In this document: piece by piece, positions 38,785 through 52,158 of the stretch | Layout of the letters: each line of letters starts with the position of its first letter | Position numbering within the stretch: the first letter of the stretch is position 1 | Assembly: GCA_019096065.1 (NCBI GenBank) | Contig: JAGUCH010000006.1 | Coordinates: forward strand, 2,252,001 to 2,316,000 | Source of the DNA: Paracyclopina nana | Taxonomy: Eukaryota > Arthropoda > Copepoda > Cyclopoida > Cyclopettidae | Reading direction: 5' to 3' | Length of the DNA: 64,000 nucleotides | The notes under the pieces: model-generated | Database searches by the model: none | The model's input: only the letters and a program-made list of their open reading frames with translations | What the model was told of the DNA's origin: nothing | Made by a program: the position numbers and the translations under genes

Positions 38785-40397
38785 GAGAAGGGAAACCAAG
38801 AGGGGAAAATGGTCAAATACATCTCTTCCAATTTCTCTCTATTGATACTTTTTGGAGCAGAGCCTCTTTTGGTCAGCAGCTTTCTTGTTGTCTATCATCT
38901 CATGGAACAACCCTCGGGGAAAACAGGGATCCAAGGGGACACACATCATACGTCTCAAATTGCTCTTCATCGATGCCTACAGGGTGACATAGCAGTAGCA
39001 GTTTGTCAGAACTTCTTCAATCGCATTAGAAAGCAAATGCAATCAGCAAATGCAGGTTCTTCCATTAGAAATTCATATGGCATCCAAACAGCGGCTCAAA
39101 GCTTTCACCGAAAAATCGATGATGATCGGATTATAGCTGATTAATCATGCCTATTAAACAGGAAAATGACAAGCCGCGCAGTGTTCGTTTTGAGGTCACC
39201 CTGTTGCTCTCTGCTCGTGGTGTATCAATATTTCGTCGTGGAGTACATGAAACCAGCATCTGGTGCCATATGATCTTTGATTGGAAAGAAAAGAAGCGAG
39301 TAGTTGGCTGCAGGCAGAATCTGTCCATAAATGTCATCACAGTAGTATTGACATCATGAGAAGACACGAAGAAAGCTGCATCAGATTGCGTGGAATTATA
39401 CTAGCATGAAGGCAGATCTGAAAAAGCTGCGAGCTTCTACGTACGGGCTCTAAAGGAAATTGTTTTAATAATGCTCAAGGGGAAAATTAAGTCGATAGCT
39501 CGCTACAGAATCTCCAATATTCATGCATATTAAGTAGCTGAATTCCTTCGTTTTGAATATTAATCGGATTATGGATTTTCAATTTCCAGAGCTTGAATCT
39601 AGGGGTGATGCCATTAATCCTTGAGTCGCGAGCCCTCGACCTTGGATGATATGTATAAGAAACAATCGGCTAAATGATAGGGATGCATCGCATCCGTTGC
39701 CTCCTTCATTGATGATCGGGTTTCCAGCTCATGCATGAGCTCTAATGCGCATTGATGCCTTATGACACCATTTATGCTGCTAGTCAAGGCTAATATCCGA
39801 AAATTCATCCATCAAAATGGCTGCATTTCATTTTTTTGGTTGGAAAAGGGCTTTATGAAAAAGCTAATTTTTCATCAGTCTTCGACCTTGTAGGGTAAAG
39901 TACAAGTGTTAGCGCACAATACGTATTGATCCTTTAATGCTTACGCGCGCGTGCATTATACGTAGTATAGGCATTGAAGATGGAATAATTCATCATATGC
40001 ATCATCGAGATCGAGATGTATCCAGCTCTCTTCTCATCATCAGCCTTGATGGGTTCTGATCAAGGATGAGGCTTCCGCATGCCATTATCTATCTCCACTA
40101 CTATGCTGTACCAAAAGAATAGATCGAAGCTAGGCAAATGTAAGCTACATCTGAATGGAGGCATCAGTGGAGCAATGCTCGAATCCTGCATACATCATCA
40201 AACACGATATAGCTTATATTAGCAGTATCTTTGTCAAGATTAGTAGTCTGAAAAGGCTATCTAAGAATTGCTTTCTAATTACTTAAAATCACTTAAATTA
40301 AAAAGGCTCACTGAACTTGAGCAGGATATATATGAGAGACAGAGTCTTGTTATGCATTGCTTTCAGTCATGTTGTAGTACCATATAGCATATTTCTA

Positions 40398-40416
40398 TGA
40401 GATGATGATGATGATG
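40398..40416. repeat. (GAT)n microsatellite
   Basis: Six GAT units in tandem. Confidence 0.8.
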
Positions 40417-42637
40417 GCTTTCCATTCAATACGATCTCTCTATTGAGAAGAACAACAAACCATTGAATGTCATCAGGCATCAGCAGCTTGCTAGAGGAGG
40501 CAAAAAAGAGAGAGCAATATCAGAAATGGGTCTTTATTGTCGATACTACTCATGTTGGATGGCTCTTGAATGATGGTCTTGAGAGAAAAGTCAATGGATC
40601 ATCTCTTCGCTTGGCTGCTTGCCTCAAGACTTGCTGCTTGGTTGGTGCTGCCGATTGAAAGCTGTGCATCATCTTCAGCTGATGCAAATTATCGAATTGA
40701 ATGGTAGCCGAATCGAAAGAGGCCAGCAGTGGCTTTCTATGTTACAATCAATACAACCCTGTAGAAGTATGAAACATGATGTGCAATACGTATATCATTC
40801 GGCCACATTCTTCGTTCATCAGCTATTGAGCATGCACAAATTACTGATGCATTCTGATGCTTAATGATCAACTGCCTATTGATGTGAAGCATCAAGGCTA
40901 ACGATTTTCCTTTCTCCACTTCGATAAATAGGGCAAAACCGTAGCAGGAGACTGGCTTCGATTTTTTGCTCCTCGCATCATCAAATGTTTTTGACAAGTT
41001 ATTATTCTGTTCATGTTTTGCGCACCAAATAAACTTGGTGGTTGCGGAGCAGTGAGTGGTAACATTTATTGGTAAACAGTCAAAGGCCGATGTTTCTCGG
41101 AAAATGTATCTGCTTCTTCATAGAGGACCTGGATGGAATTCGAAAGCAGCTTTGGGAATACAGTTCCACTCTTCATTGGCAAACCTGGTCAAAATTCTGG
41201 CCAAGTAGCGGCCCTGCAACTTTCTCTTTGATCTAGTGAAATCCCCAAATGGATTGGAGGCTTTCAAGTGTTGATTTTCTGAATGCTTTTTACTACACTC
41301 CACCATACATAGCTGATAGGATTCCACTTTTTATATACTAGTATTACCCGAAAGCACAGACCACTTTGCTGCCTAGGGAAAAAGCTTCTTGTACATAATC
41401 ATGGAATTCTGACCGCCCACGCCCTGGACTTAAATAATGTGAAGCAACAACATTTATCTCGAGCTTCTTTTCCTCCTTGATGTTGTGCTCATTTGAGCGA
41501 ACGACGCTTGTCTCGTTAATGACTGTTGATCCACATTGACAATAATAACATTTTTGGTTGGCTATCGAAGCGTGGAAAAGCTGCTTTCTGACTGACTGAA
41601 GAAGGCTTACTATATGGTACAATACTACAGGTCATCATCAAGAAAAGCCAACAGAGCATCTCACGCGGGGAGGATGTGTGACAAAAAGCTTCACGTTTTG
41701 CTTCCACGCATTGCCTATTGGCATCAAAAACAAAACGAGAACTGGTGCAAGAAAAATCATAGCACAAACAATGGTTTAGCATTCATCGCGTATGCATTAT
41801 TGCTGAAGAGCACACAATAAGTCACCAGCTTTGATTTTTTGCTCAATGTCCCATTATAGCAACGCTTGCATCTCCGTCGTAATGAGTCGTATCTGGAGCG
41901 TAAAATCTCCAATACATATGGGGCTTTTAGGCATTGTTGTCCACCCAGCTCATCAATTGCGATGCCTGGCCAATGGTCATGGCATTTGGTGATCATCCAC
42001 AGACAGAGGGAGGAAATGCCCCTCGAAGGCCACGAGTAACAAACTATTGGGGCGTGAACCTTTCCATTTAATGGCCATTAGGCTGCTTTTTCCACGACTA
42101 CGTTCTACAGCATGTCTTCTCATTATTTTCATGCAAAGCCAAGAAGTCTGAGATGGCTATCAGCAGACCACACTTATCTGATTTCCGGTCGGAATAATTG
42201 CCATATGCTGTAAACTGGTTAATTTATGGTTATTTATTTCAATGCCATTTCCATTCCTGGAATGTCGCGGGTCGTCCTTCATTTTCGGAAAACCGCACAA
42301 GGAAAGGGAAAAAATCATCATCCCCCATTCCTTTGCCCAAACACGTCCCACTGAGAGCAGAATGCGCGAAAACGCAGTCAAATGTCTACAATATTTGCTT
42401 ACGCCTATGGTTTTAAGTTATCCTTCTTTTTCTGCCTTTGCAGGTAATGTGTGTGACCCAATGACGTCAAGTCGCAAAGAGGCTTCCCTCATTTTGTGAG
42501 TATTTAGCATAAAAAACTGAGACTCCTTTTCCAACGGTTCTGCACGGATTGCAATATCAGAGAGCAGCTTGTAGAGCCATTTATTGCAGCGCGAGAGAGA
42601 CATAAGATATTGAAATCATATATTCTGGCAGCCAGAA

Positions 42638-42655
42638 CAGCAGCAGCAGCAGCAG
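42638..42655. repeat. (CAG)n microsatellite
   Basis: Six CAG units; non-coding in context. Confidence 0.8.
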
Positions 42656-45600
42656 AGAAATTCTGGTGGTGGTGCAGCCAAAATCGGTCAGCAGAAGGCT
42701 TTTGCCAACCCTGATCACGTTTCGGGTGTAGCTCAAACAACACTTTGATGTCTTTATTCCCCTGTTCAACAGAAAGCTTTGTTCCTCTTCTTTAGGTACT
42801 CCTCTTCTCTCCTAAGGTAACTTGATCGTCACTTTTTACCAACTCGGAGATCAGAAACAATTTGTAGGTGTACTGTGTCAGATGAAAGCTCCTTCTTCTG
42901 GGGGTAGAAAGCAGATTATTTTCCAATTTCAATCATGGCAGCAGCAAATCTGCCATACATCACGTGAATTGTTTGTTTGTTTGTTTACAATATGACGAAG
43001 GGCTCTGCTCAGTAGTTGGCGTGTGTGTGCAGATGCTGCATGAACGCAGTAAGTCAAAGTTTGCGATTTTAATCAAACTTTGCGCGCCTCGTATGTGCTA
43101 TGAGAAGGGAGTCTACTATTCCTAATTAATCGCATTTCAAAAGAAGATGCACTTTGTGCACAACAGCATTTGTGTCGTCGTCGTAGTGCTACATTTTTAC
43201 AGTAGCTGTTATTTGGATTTGTCATCCATTTGCAACGATGATTTGCGAGAAAATTTATGACTTATTGGGCCATAAAACAAAAGTCCCAAATGAGGCATAA
43301 GTAACATTTGCGAATTGATTGCCAGCCACGCAAGAGGCTGCATATCAAGCTTTTATTTGCGCGCAAAGTTCGTTAGCAAAGTTCTGCTTCCAATCAAAAA
43401 CGCATCCAAATCGTTAAATGACAATTGATAATTAAATGTTGCTGTAAAAATGGGCAGCTACTAATTTACGAGTCCAATTGCAGTTGGGCATGAATTTGCA
43501 ATTTTTTGTCGTAATTACGAAACTTAATACTGCCAACTTTTGTCCCCATTTCTATACGCACTTCGTACCCATGTTCTTCTATAGGTGTAGAGTAATATTG
43601 CAAAAGTTAAAACCGTAATGCTTGAGTTGAAAACTTTCTTTCATTATGAGCTAGAACGAAGAAGAAGAAGAGCATGTAGATGGGACGACTTTGTTCATTT
43701 TCTCGGTTTTAATTACTTCTCCTTGGGCTGCATTTACAGCTACAAACTTTTTTCATACGAAACGTTCAGTAGTAGTATTACGAGGAATTAATGTTTATTA
43801 ATCAAAAAATGGTCCAGCTCGCGATGATCCATCATATTTAGCCTGCCTGTCTTTTGTCACCAAATCGAGCCAAACCCTTTTGAGCAGCTCCCAACCCTTC
43901 AAAATAAATAGGTGAACGTTGGGACACATTCAATTAGTCTTGGAATACAGTCACACCAAAGCACAACATTGGCCCAAGCCACTGACTATCATGTGGGTAT
44001 TTTATACTATATATTCCATTTACATTACTACTTCATACACTTTATGAGTAGCACGTCAAGAACGAGTTCGAGTCAGATGACGGTGCAGATTGAAGCAAGT
44101 ATATCAAAGATGATATTCGACTTTTTGGTTGTCCACAAAAATTCCAATGCATCATTGCTTTTATTGCTTAATGATCCGCCGTCGAATCAATTTATCTGAT
44201 CTCAATGGGGGCTTTGACACTGATCCCTGCTCGTTTCAACACTCTCCAAAACTGATGCTGTGATTGAGTTTGACACTTCCCCCATGCCATGACAAGCCGA
44301 TGTCAAACAATTGGCAAAAGACCTCCATTGATGCTGCTGAAATACTACGCTCGGCATGGGGTCTGAGAAATTGGATCTATCAGCAATCCTTCCATGCAGT
44401 TGTGATCTTGGTCTATCAAAAGCGAGACAGTCATAGCCGTCAATCAAGTCTGAGCGTTGCTCCTGCAGCCAGGACAAATTTTACGACTATCTTGCGGTAG
44501 CATCTGGGACTTCTGGACGTTTTCCTTAAGTTATGGGCGAGCAGTGCCCTCAATCACGGAGTCTGACTAATAGCAACCGACAACAATGCACACAGGCTCA
44601 GCCCAAAGAGCTGCTGCTGCAATGATCGAACGATTTCAGTTAGCTCTAACTAATCCGATTCCCAGACTCAAGAACAAACACTCAAGGCTCGACTTTGAAG
44701 CTGTGCATGCTGACAAAAAACGCAATGATGCTTCGACTCGAGATCGATTTCAGGAAAAAAACGTGTAGTTTTCGATACTACTACTATATGTATGGCGCAA
44801 AAAGTGATGCTCCATGGTAAAGAGTCTGGCTTGTCTGCGAGCTCTTCTATGGGAGTGTAAAAAGGGGGACTACATAAGTAGCGTAGTAATCCACCGAGTT
44901 CTACGGAGAACCATCTGTGACATGCATCAAGTCGATCTCCCACGGTGCGGAGTGTGTGTCTATCGAAGCCAAAGATCTGCTCTGCATGACCCGAAATCTT
45001 TGGGCATTTGGTAGTAATATGGGTTAGAGACAACGGTAGTAAAACTTTTGGTCACCAATTTGTTGAAGCTGATCAGCAGTAGCAGCGTGCTACGTTTAAC
45101 GTTTGCCTGATAGATTACCTCCTACAACTTTTTTGGCCAGGCTTCACCAGTGAAAAATGGTGGGCATTAATGCCAGTTCGAGGAATTCAATTGATGGTGA
45201 CTGTCAAACTGGGTCGCATGTGGGCTTAAAATGAGCGGATTTTACCAATTCCACGACCAAATACCGGCCCCCTTTTCAGCCGCTGCAACTGACTCGAGTA
45301 AATTAGTTTTTTACTAATCCCTTATAGAATTCTTCATAAATGGAAAAATACGTTCTGCGTGTCAAGGTCAATTATTTCCGTTTGGTAAACGCATTTTTTT
45401 CCATGTAATTATTTTCTGTCACACAGCCATGTACCATCGAACTAGCAAAATTGAATATGCTCACCGTGAGGCCAAGAGCTTGTAAAGCGCATTTGATCAA
45501 ATGCAGTGCTTTCAAGCCACTCAGCTCACAGTGCGCAGTCTCTCCCCTTTCAGCAGAATAAGTAACGATTTTTCGAACCCCATGAGCATTTCATTATCAT

Positions 45601-47020
45601 GAAAATCGTTTATGCACGAAAAAAAGCTAGAAGTAGAAATATGATCAGAGATTGGAACCACTGTTATCTATTTATGCATGCGCATGCAAGCAGCTAGGAA
45701 AAAACTGTGAAGCCTGGAATCATCATTGGCTATGCTCTTCAAAGCTCATCTCCCTCACATTCTCTGTGCTACTATGCCACACATGAAAAAATGCCAAATG
45801 TTGATAATGGCCCACATGTGCACATAGCTATCAATAATGAGACCCAATTCAGCCATAGACGCGAGTGAGCAAAAAACTGATGCTTCTGCTGCTGCTTGGG
45901 CTGCCACTGAGAAAAAAAGCTTTCTTTACCAGATGAATACAGTGGTGGAACATCTCTGTGCTACTACACTATGGCACGCCAATACTTTGGAGATTGAGAA
46001 AATGTATTAAGGTAGACAGACAGATCAGGCTGCGCATCGAGCAACAAAGAAATGCCAAGATTTTTTGCCAGAACCAATACATTTGGGGATATGTAGTAGT
46101 TGTAGTAAAGCATTTTCTGCTGCTGCAAATCCACGATTGCTTTCGACCAGACACTGGGATATCATTTTGCCTTCTCACTAAAAAAAACTTGCTCAATTCG
46201 CATTTATCTCACATAGGGCCTTCTTTAATGCCCAAAATGAACTGAGACCTCAGGTGGATACACATTTTTCTCGTCAAGTGCATCGATCCTGCTGCTGCTG
46301 CCGTCTCTCATCGATCTCCGCCGTTGATAGGTGACAAAAAATGGCAAAACTGAGAGGAAAAAGAGCAATAACTGGGAAACAATTCTCGTTATCTCGAAAT
46401 CTGTCAATGGACAAGACAAATCTTTCTTCCCTTATACTTGGTGGCTGCAAAAACTGTGCTCATTAATGCTAAAAAATTCTTCGAGTATGAATGGTTAGGC
46501 AGCCTCAATTGGAGGCCATCCACATTTGAGCGAAACGAGCAAAGGGAAAAAAGGCACAGAGCAAAAAGCCAACACCATCTTGAATGGGGTTGTGTGAACA
46601 AGACCGGTGTACAAGAGCGAGATAAATATAGATGGATGAGGCCACGGCCTCGGTATCGAGAGTGAGTGATGACCACAGTTCTTGACTGGAGGCCATTACA
46701 AGCCAAAGCAAGAAACTTTCATTTCAATCAGATCACCCAAAAAGATCCCCACGGGAAAAAAACTTGACAACAAATGACTTTCATTGATCCTCCTGATCCT
46801 GATACAGAGATCTATGGATGTTTTTCCTTCGAAGAAAGCTTTTGCTGGCTGCAAAAAAGCCAATTGTTTCGTGCTATATTGTAGCGTACTTTTGCAGCCA
46901 TTTGCTAAAAAAAGGCGAATTGGAGCGTCTGTTTCTATGCTCACAACTTACAAAAAGAATGAAATTCATGCAATTTTGTTCTACCACGATTTACAAAGTG
47001 GACTCTAGCATTCTGACAAA

Positions 47021-47175
47021 AGCCCGGTTCCAACAATGAAAATCAGTATAGTATGGACACCTTACTTATACTTATAAGTATAGTATGGTGCCTGCTAGCT
47101 CGCGCGCTCAGCTGTACCATACTATACTGGTTAATCGTTCTTATACTATACTTATTTTGTTGTTGGAACCGGGCT
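47021..47175 (+). mobile_element. 155-bp MITE, copy 1
   Basis: The element starts AGCCCGGTTCCAACAATG and ends TTGTTGGAACCGGGCT, so it has terminal inverted repeats of 16 bp. The interior has several AGTATAGTAT / ATACTATACT blocks in both orientations and a GC-rich centre (GCTAGCTCGCGCGCTCAGCTG). It has no ORF. It matches the copy at 61568-61722 in reverse complement at the same length with about four mismatches. I see no clear target-site duplication, so I do not assign a superfamily. Confidence 0.85.
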
Positions 47176-48128
47176 TATATGCCTGAACGATAAAAAGAAA
47201 GACTGCGAAAGATATGCGAAATAGTCGAAGGAAATATTTATGCTCGATTGCTAAGCCTGTGGACACTCTTGTCTGGTCGGAAAGTCTTTGGTCTTGCTGT
47301 GCTTTTCATGTCGTCTTGCTTTGGCCAATTCATCAAAAGGCTTCTGGGGTGATCACAGTGAAAGCCTTTGGCAATGACTGTCATGTTCGATGGATATCAC
47401 AAGCACCATAAAAGGCTGCAGTGATTGATTGAAAGCCTTTTCAAAAGCGTCAGTGTTGCGTGCCTCTATTTATTGCTTCAAAAAAGCAGAGGCGCGCCGG
47501 CGGGGAGAAAAATAACATCAAGAATCTTCGATATCAGAAAGCCTTTTGTTTTCACGTCTCCTCTTCTCTTCATTGAATTGGACAATTTTTCAAGCTTGGA
47601 TGAATTCCATCTTCGAGGTGGTGCTGCTGCTTTTCTTTTCTCGGGCCAAAAAGCCAAAGTTGGACTGCTCTGGATAATAAAAGGGAATTGAAAATGACAA
47701 ATCTGAATAAAAACAACAGCAGAATATGACAAAGCCTTGTCAACATTTCAAAAGATCCAACACCATGGCTCCGGAGGAATTTTGCTTGCTTTTCTAATTC
47801 GCCCATTGTCTTAATTCAAAAACCACCACTGTGTGTGCATCATCGTCTTTTGTTGCACTGCCACTTTTATCTTCCCCAATTTTTGGGGTCACTGTATTTA
47901 ATGAAACAAAAACTATCATCTCGTAGTAGCTCATTCTCTCATATGTAAGCTCTTCAACCAAAATAGCAGCCTAATCGAAAGTTGATCCGGTGGAAGAAAT
48001 TTTAAAAAAGGATTTCATCATTTCTGGCTTTAAATCCCCTCTTTCATTTCTGTACGGCTTGCAATTCCCAAGTTTTTCAGGTCTTTTCTGGTCATCTGTT
48101 GTTCACATTATTTAGGATCTCTTTGACA

Positions 48129-48338
48129 ATGACAGCTTTTCCCCCCACAACAACAGAAGCAGCTCTCATAAAGCCTCCTCGTCAAAGATTTGTTCCAGTT
48201 CGTCTATTTGAATCAGAAATTCTGGCTAACTTTTTATCCGAGAAAAAAAATATGATTGAAGACCTCAACATGCGGGAGATTCAATTAGGAAGAAAAGGAT
48301 TATTAATGATATCATTAAAAATTACTTTTAATTGGTAG
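48129..48338 (+). other. Coding-like ORF of uncertain status
   Basis: An open frame begins MTAFPPTTTEAALIKPPRQR and continues through a charged stretch (FESEILANFLSEKK, EDLNMREIQLGRK). It follows a possible acceptor (CACATTATTTAG, ending at 48115). The composition looks more protein-like than neighbouring ORFs. There is no good donor at its end and no family I recognise. It could be an alternative exon, a decayed gene fragment or chance. Confidence 0.2.
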
Positions 48339-51300
48339 CCATTTCCCATATACTAGCCGAGTTGCAAGTACTTACGCGCATATGAGCCAACTGTGTTTCA
48401 CAGTGGAGCGTCATTCTTAATTCTAATGACAGCAGCAGCTAGGCCGCACGTTTAAAGGAAATTAGACCAGTGTGAGTAACTTTATTCGACTTCTTATATG
48501 ACAAAGCACCCTCGTCCACAGTTGTGTGAAAAAGTGACATAAATGGAGAGGTGGGCATTAATCAGATTCGCTAGTGGTAGCAGAAATGTTTTCTCGTGAC
48601 AGCGATCACACCATCCATTCAACTTTAGTAAATCGTGTCATAATGCAGGTTTACGCCTTATGAAGTCAGGCACTCGCAATACTCCCTAAACTTTTATTGC
48701 CGCAAAAAAAGCAATATCAAGGCGCCTGCTGAATTGGACGAAAATCCCTGGCCACGAAAAAATGGGGCAAGATCACTGCTTTATAGCTACAACTCATGAT
48801 GCTGAGCTACCATGCTACCCTATTATCCGGAATGTTCCGAGTTCTATTTGCATTGATACGAGGTTGCGAGCCCAGTTAGCATTCCAAGTTTGCGACGCAT
48901 CGCACTCAGCTCAAGTGTTGTTGGAATTGATGATCGAGCATTTTCCGTGTGTAGGGCAGTTCAAATAGTGCCATGAAAACAATTTTTATCGTTGCTTGGC
49001 ACAAAAGCTGTCTCGTATATAGGACAAAATATTGCGGCTTGGTGGTATCAGCGTGAGCTCCAATTCATCAATGTTTGCTGCCTTTTGAGGCACCGTGATG
49101 AGGTGTGTCTCGCCTCATTATAGATCAATTTGGAGGCAAAAAGTGCCTGAAGCTCAATCTTCTAATATTTTGACAGGAGCCATCTGTGGTCTGGTGGTGG
49201 AGCAGCTTTTTGCCAAAAAATGGGGGCTTGATTGAGCCGTGGGAAATCTTTAAAAGTACTAGAAATCCAGACTTGTCATCTCTGTTGAATTTGGCCTGGC
49301 TGATCTTTATCTGGCGGTTGAACACTTTTGGACAGACTTCACAAAAAATAGACAATTTATGATGGTGAAAGCAATTTAAATTGGAAATTTGAAACCGTTT
49401 TCAATATTCAAGCACTTTTTTCTGCGGACTTCACTCGGAAAAATAACCGATGAGGGGAGCAGGATTTTTTGCTCATGCATTAGCTCAATCGGTTTTGATC
49501 CCCTGTTGACATAAGATGAGCAGTTTGGGGCTTGTCATCTGTCTTTCAGGCAAAAAATAGCACCTAATTTGAATTTACTAGACATTGTTGGATAAAAAGT
49601 AGGTAGTGCAGTTGGAAAAAATCGTTGATCGATTACAGCAACGGATTTGTTGTCACACTGGCCGTCGCGATATCGAAAAGTTGCGAGACTTTGTTTACAT
49701 TAGCTGTACCGCATATGGTTGGCGTGGATAGGTTTTTTTATTGCCAATAAACTTGAGTTCAAGGCTAAAAATGCCTACCGAATTTTGCAAAAAGTTGGTT
49801 TTGTGGCTACACGATTTATTAATGAATTAAGGGAGGTGTGAAGAAGCATTTGAGAACTGGTAAAACCGCAGAACAAAGCCATTATAATCTAAAGAAAAGG
49901 ATTGCGTGGCATTCTCCAATTTTCGGTATCTCATTCGGAGTTAATTAATATGCACCTGGAAAGATTACTATTATTATTATTATCATCATTATATTCCAAC
50001 CAGCAACCCCGAGTCACTGAAAGCCATACGCACTACTTCAATGGCTGTTTCCTGGCGAAGGTTTATGATCTGGCCTTAGGCTTAATTATTGCTTATCACA
50101 TAACGTGTGATACAGTGCTGACGCTGCTATGAATTATTTCCAAGAGCCTTTTGCTCTGGGTAGTAGTGAGCTGGTATTTTTATTATGCTGCCAATAAAAC
50201 AAAAGCTCGCGTGCCATGTGAGCTCTAGACAATCAGATGCAATCAGTCCATGTGTATTTTTTACTGGAGCAGCCAGAAATGTGCTCAATATCCGGCCACA
50301 CTGCACACAGGCTCATGATTTGGAGAAGTCATGACCAAGATTAATTGCCTTCCAAAATAAAAAGATCTTGAGAGCTCCTAAAATGTCCAAAATTGATTAA
50401 AAATCCAACTAGCAAGGCTTGTTATTTTTTACAACAATCTTGTAAGTAGCCAAATTTTTAAGGACTGTCAAGCTTTTTTTTTTTGCTGGAGAGTCTCCCA
50501 CAAAATGCTGTAATGAACTTTTTGGATTAAAAATAGTTGGCTTCATATTTTTTGGTGGATTGATATCTAGCCAAAATTCAAGTGTTTGGAAAGGCACTAA
50601 AGTTTGCATTGCAGCAACAGCTCATTCCTGCTTTACAAAATAATGTTATCAAGATTTTTGCATGCTACTAGCTGTGCATGCTGACACTTCTTCTTCGTGA
50701 GACTAGCAAAAGTTTGAGCTAGTTTTGATTTTCCAAATGCTGACTGCTGCTGCTGCCATTTTAATGGAAAAAGGCAAATTTCCCTTGGAGTCTTTGGTGG
50801 CAGTGGAGCAACTTTCCGTCTAAATAAGTCATGCAAAGAAACATGGAATAAAAAACTTGACCTGACACAAAGGGAAATTGTGTAGAAAATAGGGTCGTAT
50901 ACTGCTCGAGTGTTGTTGCTTCATTCCAAAGTTTTTGTGCAACTTGTGGCAACGCCGCGCGGCCTTTTACGATATTGTTTGTTGATTAACGAGATATCTG
51001 CATGATAAGAAGTCAAAAAGTGGTAAGCCTTATGGCAGCAGCTGAGCTCTTGGAAAACAGAGCAGCGCACTAAAAAAGTAATTTGTTTATAAGTAGTGAA
51101 CACACTGCGGGAATTCCACTGGAAATTGCCCCAGCCATCAAAAATATTACTGCTAGCCCCCTCAACATTTCCCAATTACATTTCGGCCTCATGTGAGCAG
51201 ATTTTGCATTTAATCAAACAGCATAACCCACCTTTTGTTGTTTGGACGTCCTCGTCACGCAACTCACGAACACATATGCGCGTGCATATGGCTTTCCAAA

Positions 51301-51952
51301 CATTTTCACAGCACTCGCTTAGGGCCGCTCCGCTCAGCAGTGGCCATTAATTCATATCCTAGTTTATTGTCTTGCCTCAGCAGCGGCAAACGATGTTGGG
51401 AACAGCGTGAAATCTTCCTAAATTGGAGAGTTGAAAATGACATCTGAAAAGAGTTCAAGGAGCTCGGACAGACGTGAATAATTACATCTTGCTTGATGTC
51501 ATGACCTCACTAAATGACTGACGTTTTATTTTCAATGATGAAAAATATTCCTGCCGCGAGCTGAAAAATGTGGCAGCGCAGCTAGTGCGTGGTTGAAGAA
51601 AAGTAGCTTGCAACAGGAAATCGAGTCGTTTTCACCATCCATCCAGGCAAGGGTAATGACAGGAAAATTCTGACCCACCTTTGGCTTCTTGCAGCCAATC
51701 ATACGACGCGTCTCAAGACTAGGCATGGATCGAGTAGCATTATTCTACCGCACTTGGCTGAGAGATGATCCCCTCATTCATAAGTGTGTAGTATATCAAA
51801 CATCAAAGGGAAACCATGACTTTGTGGGGAGCAGCTTTTTATCCAAAGTTTGCCCAAGTGTGTATATGCTGGGAGTCTCAAGTTTTAGCTACTCTATCAT
51901 CATCGGCTCAGCGCTAATTTGCTAATTGCGTTTTTTGGCTCTTCTCACGCAG
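48339..51952. other. Non-coding DNA upstream of cut exon 1
   Basis: There are no supported exons. It ends in a pyrimidine-rich tract and CTTCTCACGCAG, a good acceptor for the exon beginning at 51953. Part of it is therefore probably a 5' intron of cut. Confidence 0.45.
49968..49992. repeat. (TTA)n-type microsatellite
   Basis: A run of ACTATTATTATTATTATC followed by ATCATT units. Confidence 0.75.
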
Positions 51953-51984
51953 ATGATGTGGTTGTTGTAAACTGCTTTTCAAAG

Positions 51985-52158
51985 ATGATGATGGCTGCCG
52001 GTGCAGAATCCCCTGCTGCTGTCGCCACGCAGTCTGGCAAAACCGACATCCTCAGAAAAATGGAACACAGCTCAGAAGACGAAGATTGCGAGAACAACCA
52101 CCAGGGGCATCAGCAGAGTGCTGCAGAGAGGCTGAACCAGTCTCAGGACGACGACCAG
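51985..52158 (+). CDS. ct: cut exon 1: acidic N-terminus
   Basis: Three in-frame ATGs (51985, 51988, 51991) start [16 protein letters not shown]. The exon continues to [16 protein letters not shown] and SQDDDQ and ends in phase 0 at GTAAGAAT. The [10 protein letters not shown] stretch resembles an acidic Asn-rich region of Drosophila Cut. The acceptor ends at 51952 and the frame is open from there, so the exon could also be internal with coding sequence further upstream. Confidence 0.65.

Larger units (their letters stand above)
33906..47020. other. Gene-poor DNA between candidate 5' exon and the first 155-bp MITE
   Basis: There is no supported coding exon. I note an AG run, a CAG run and GAT repeats (separate entries) and a 10-bp inverted repeat at 37154-37218. 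If the 33.9-kb donor belongs to cut, all of this is intron. Confidence 0.4.

Noticed and set aside
38559..38987. 142-codon plus-strand ORF with an Ala run
   Set aside because: The Ala run comes from a short GCAGCAGCAG microsatellite; the rest looks random and is interrupted by an AG-repeat-derived stretch.
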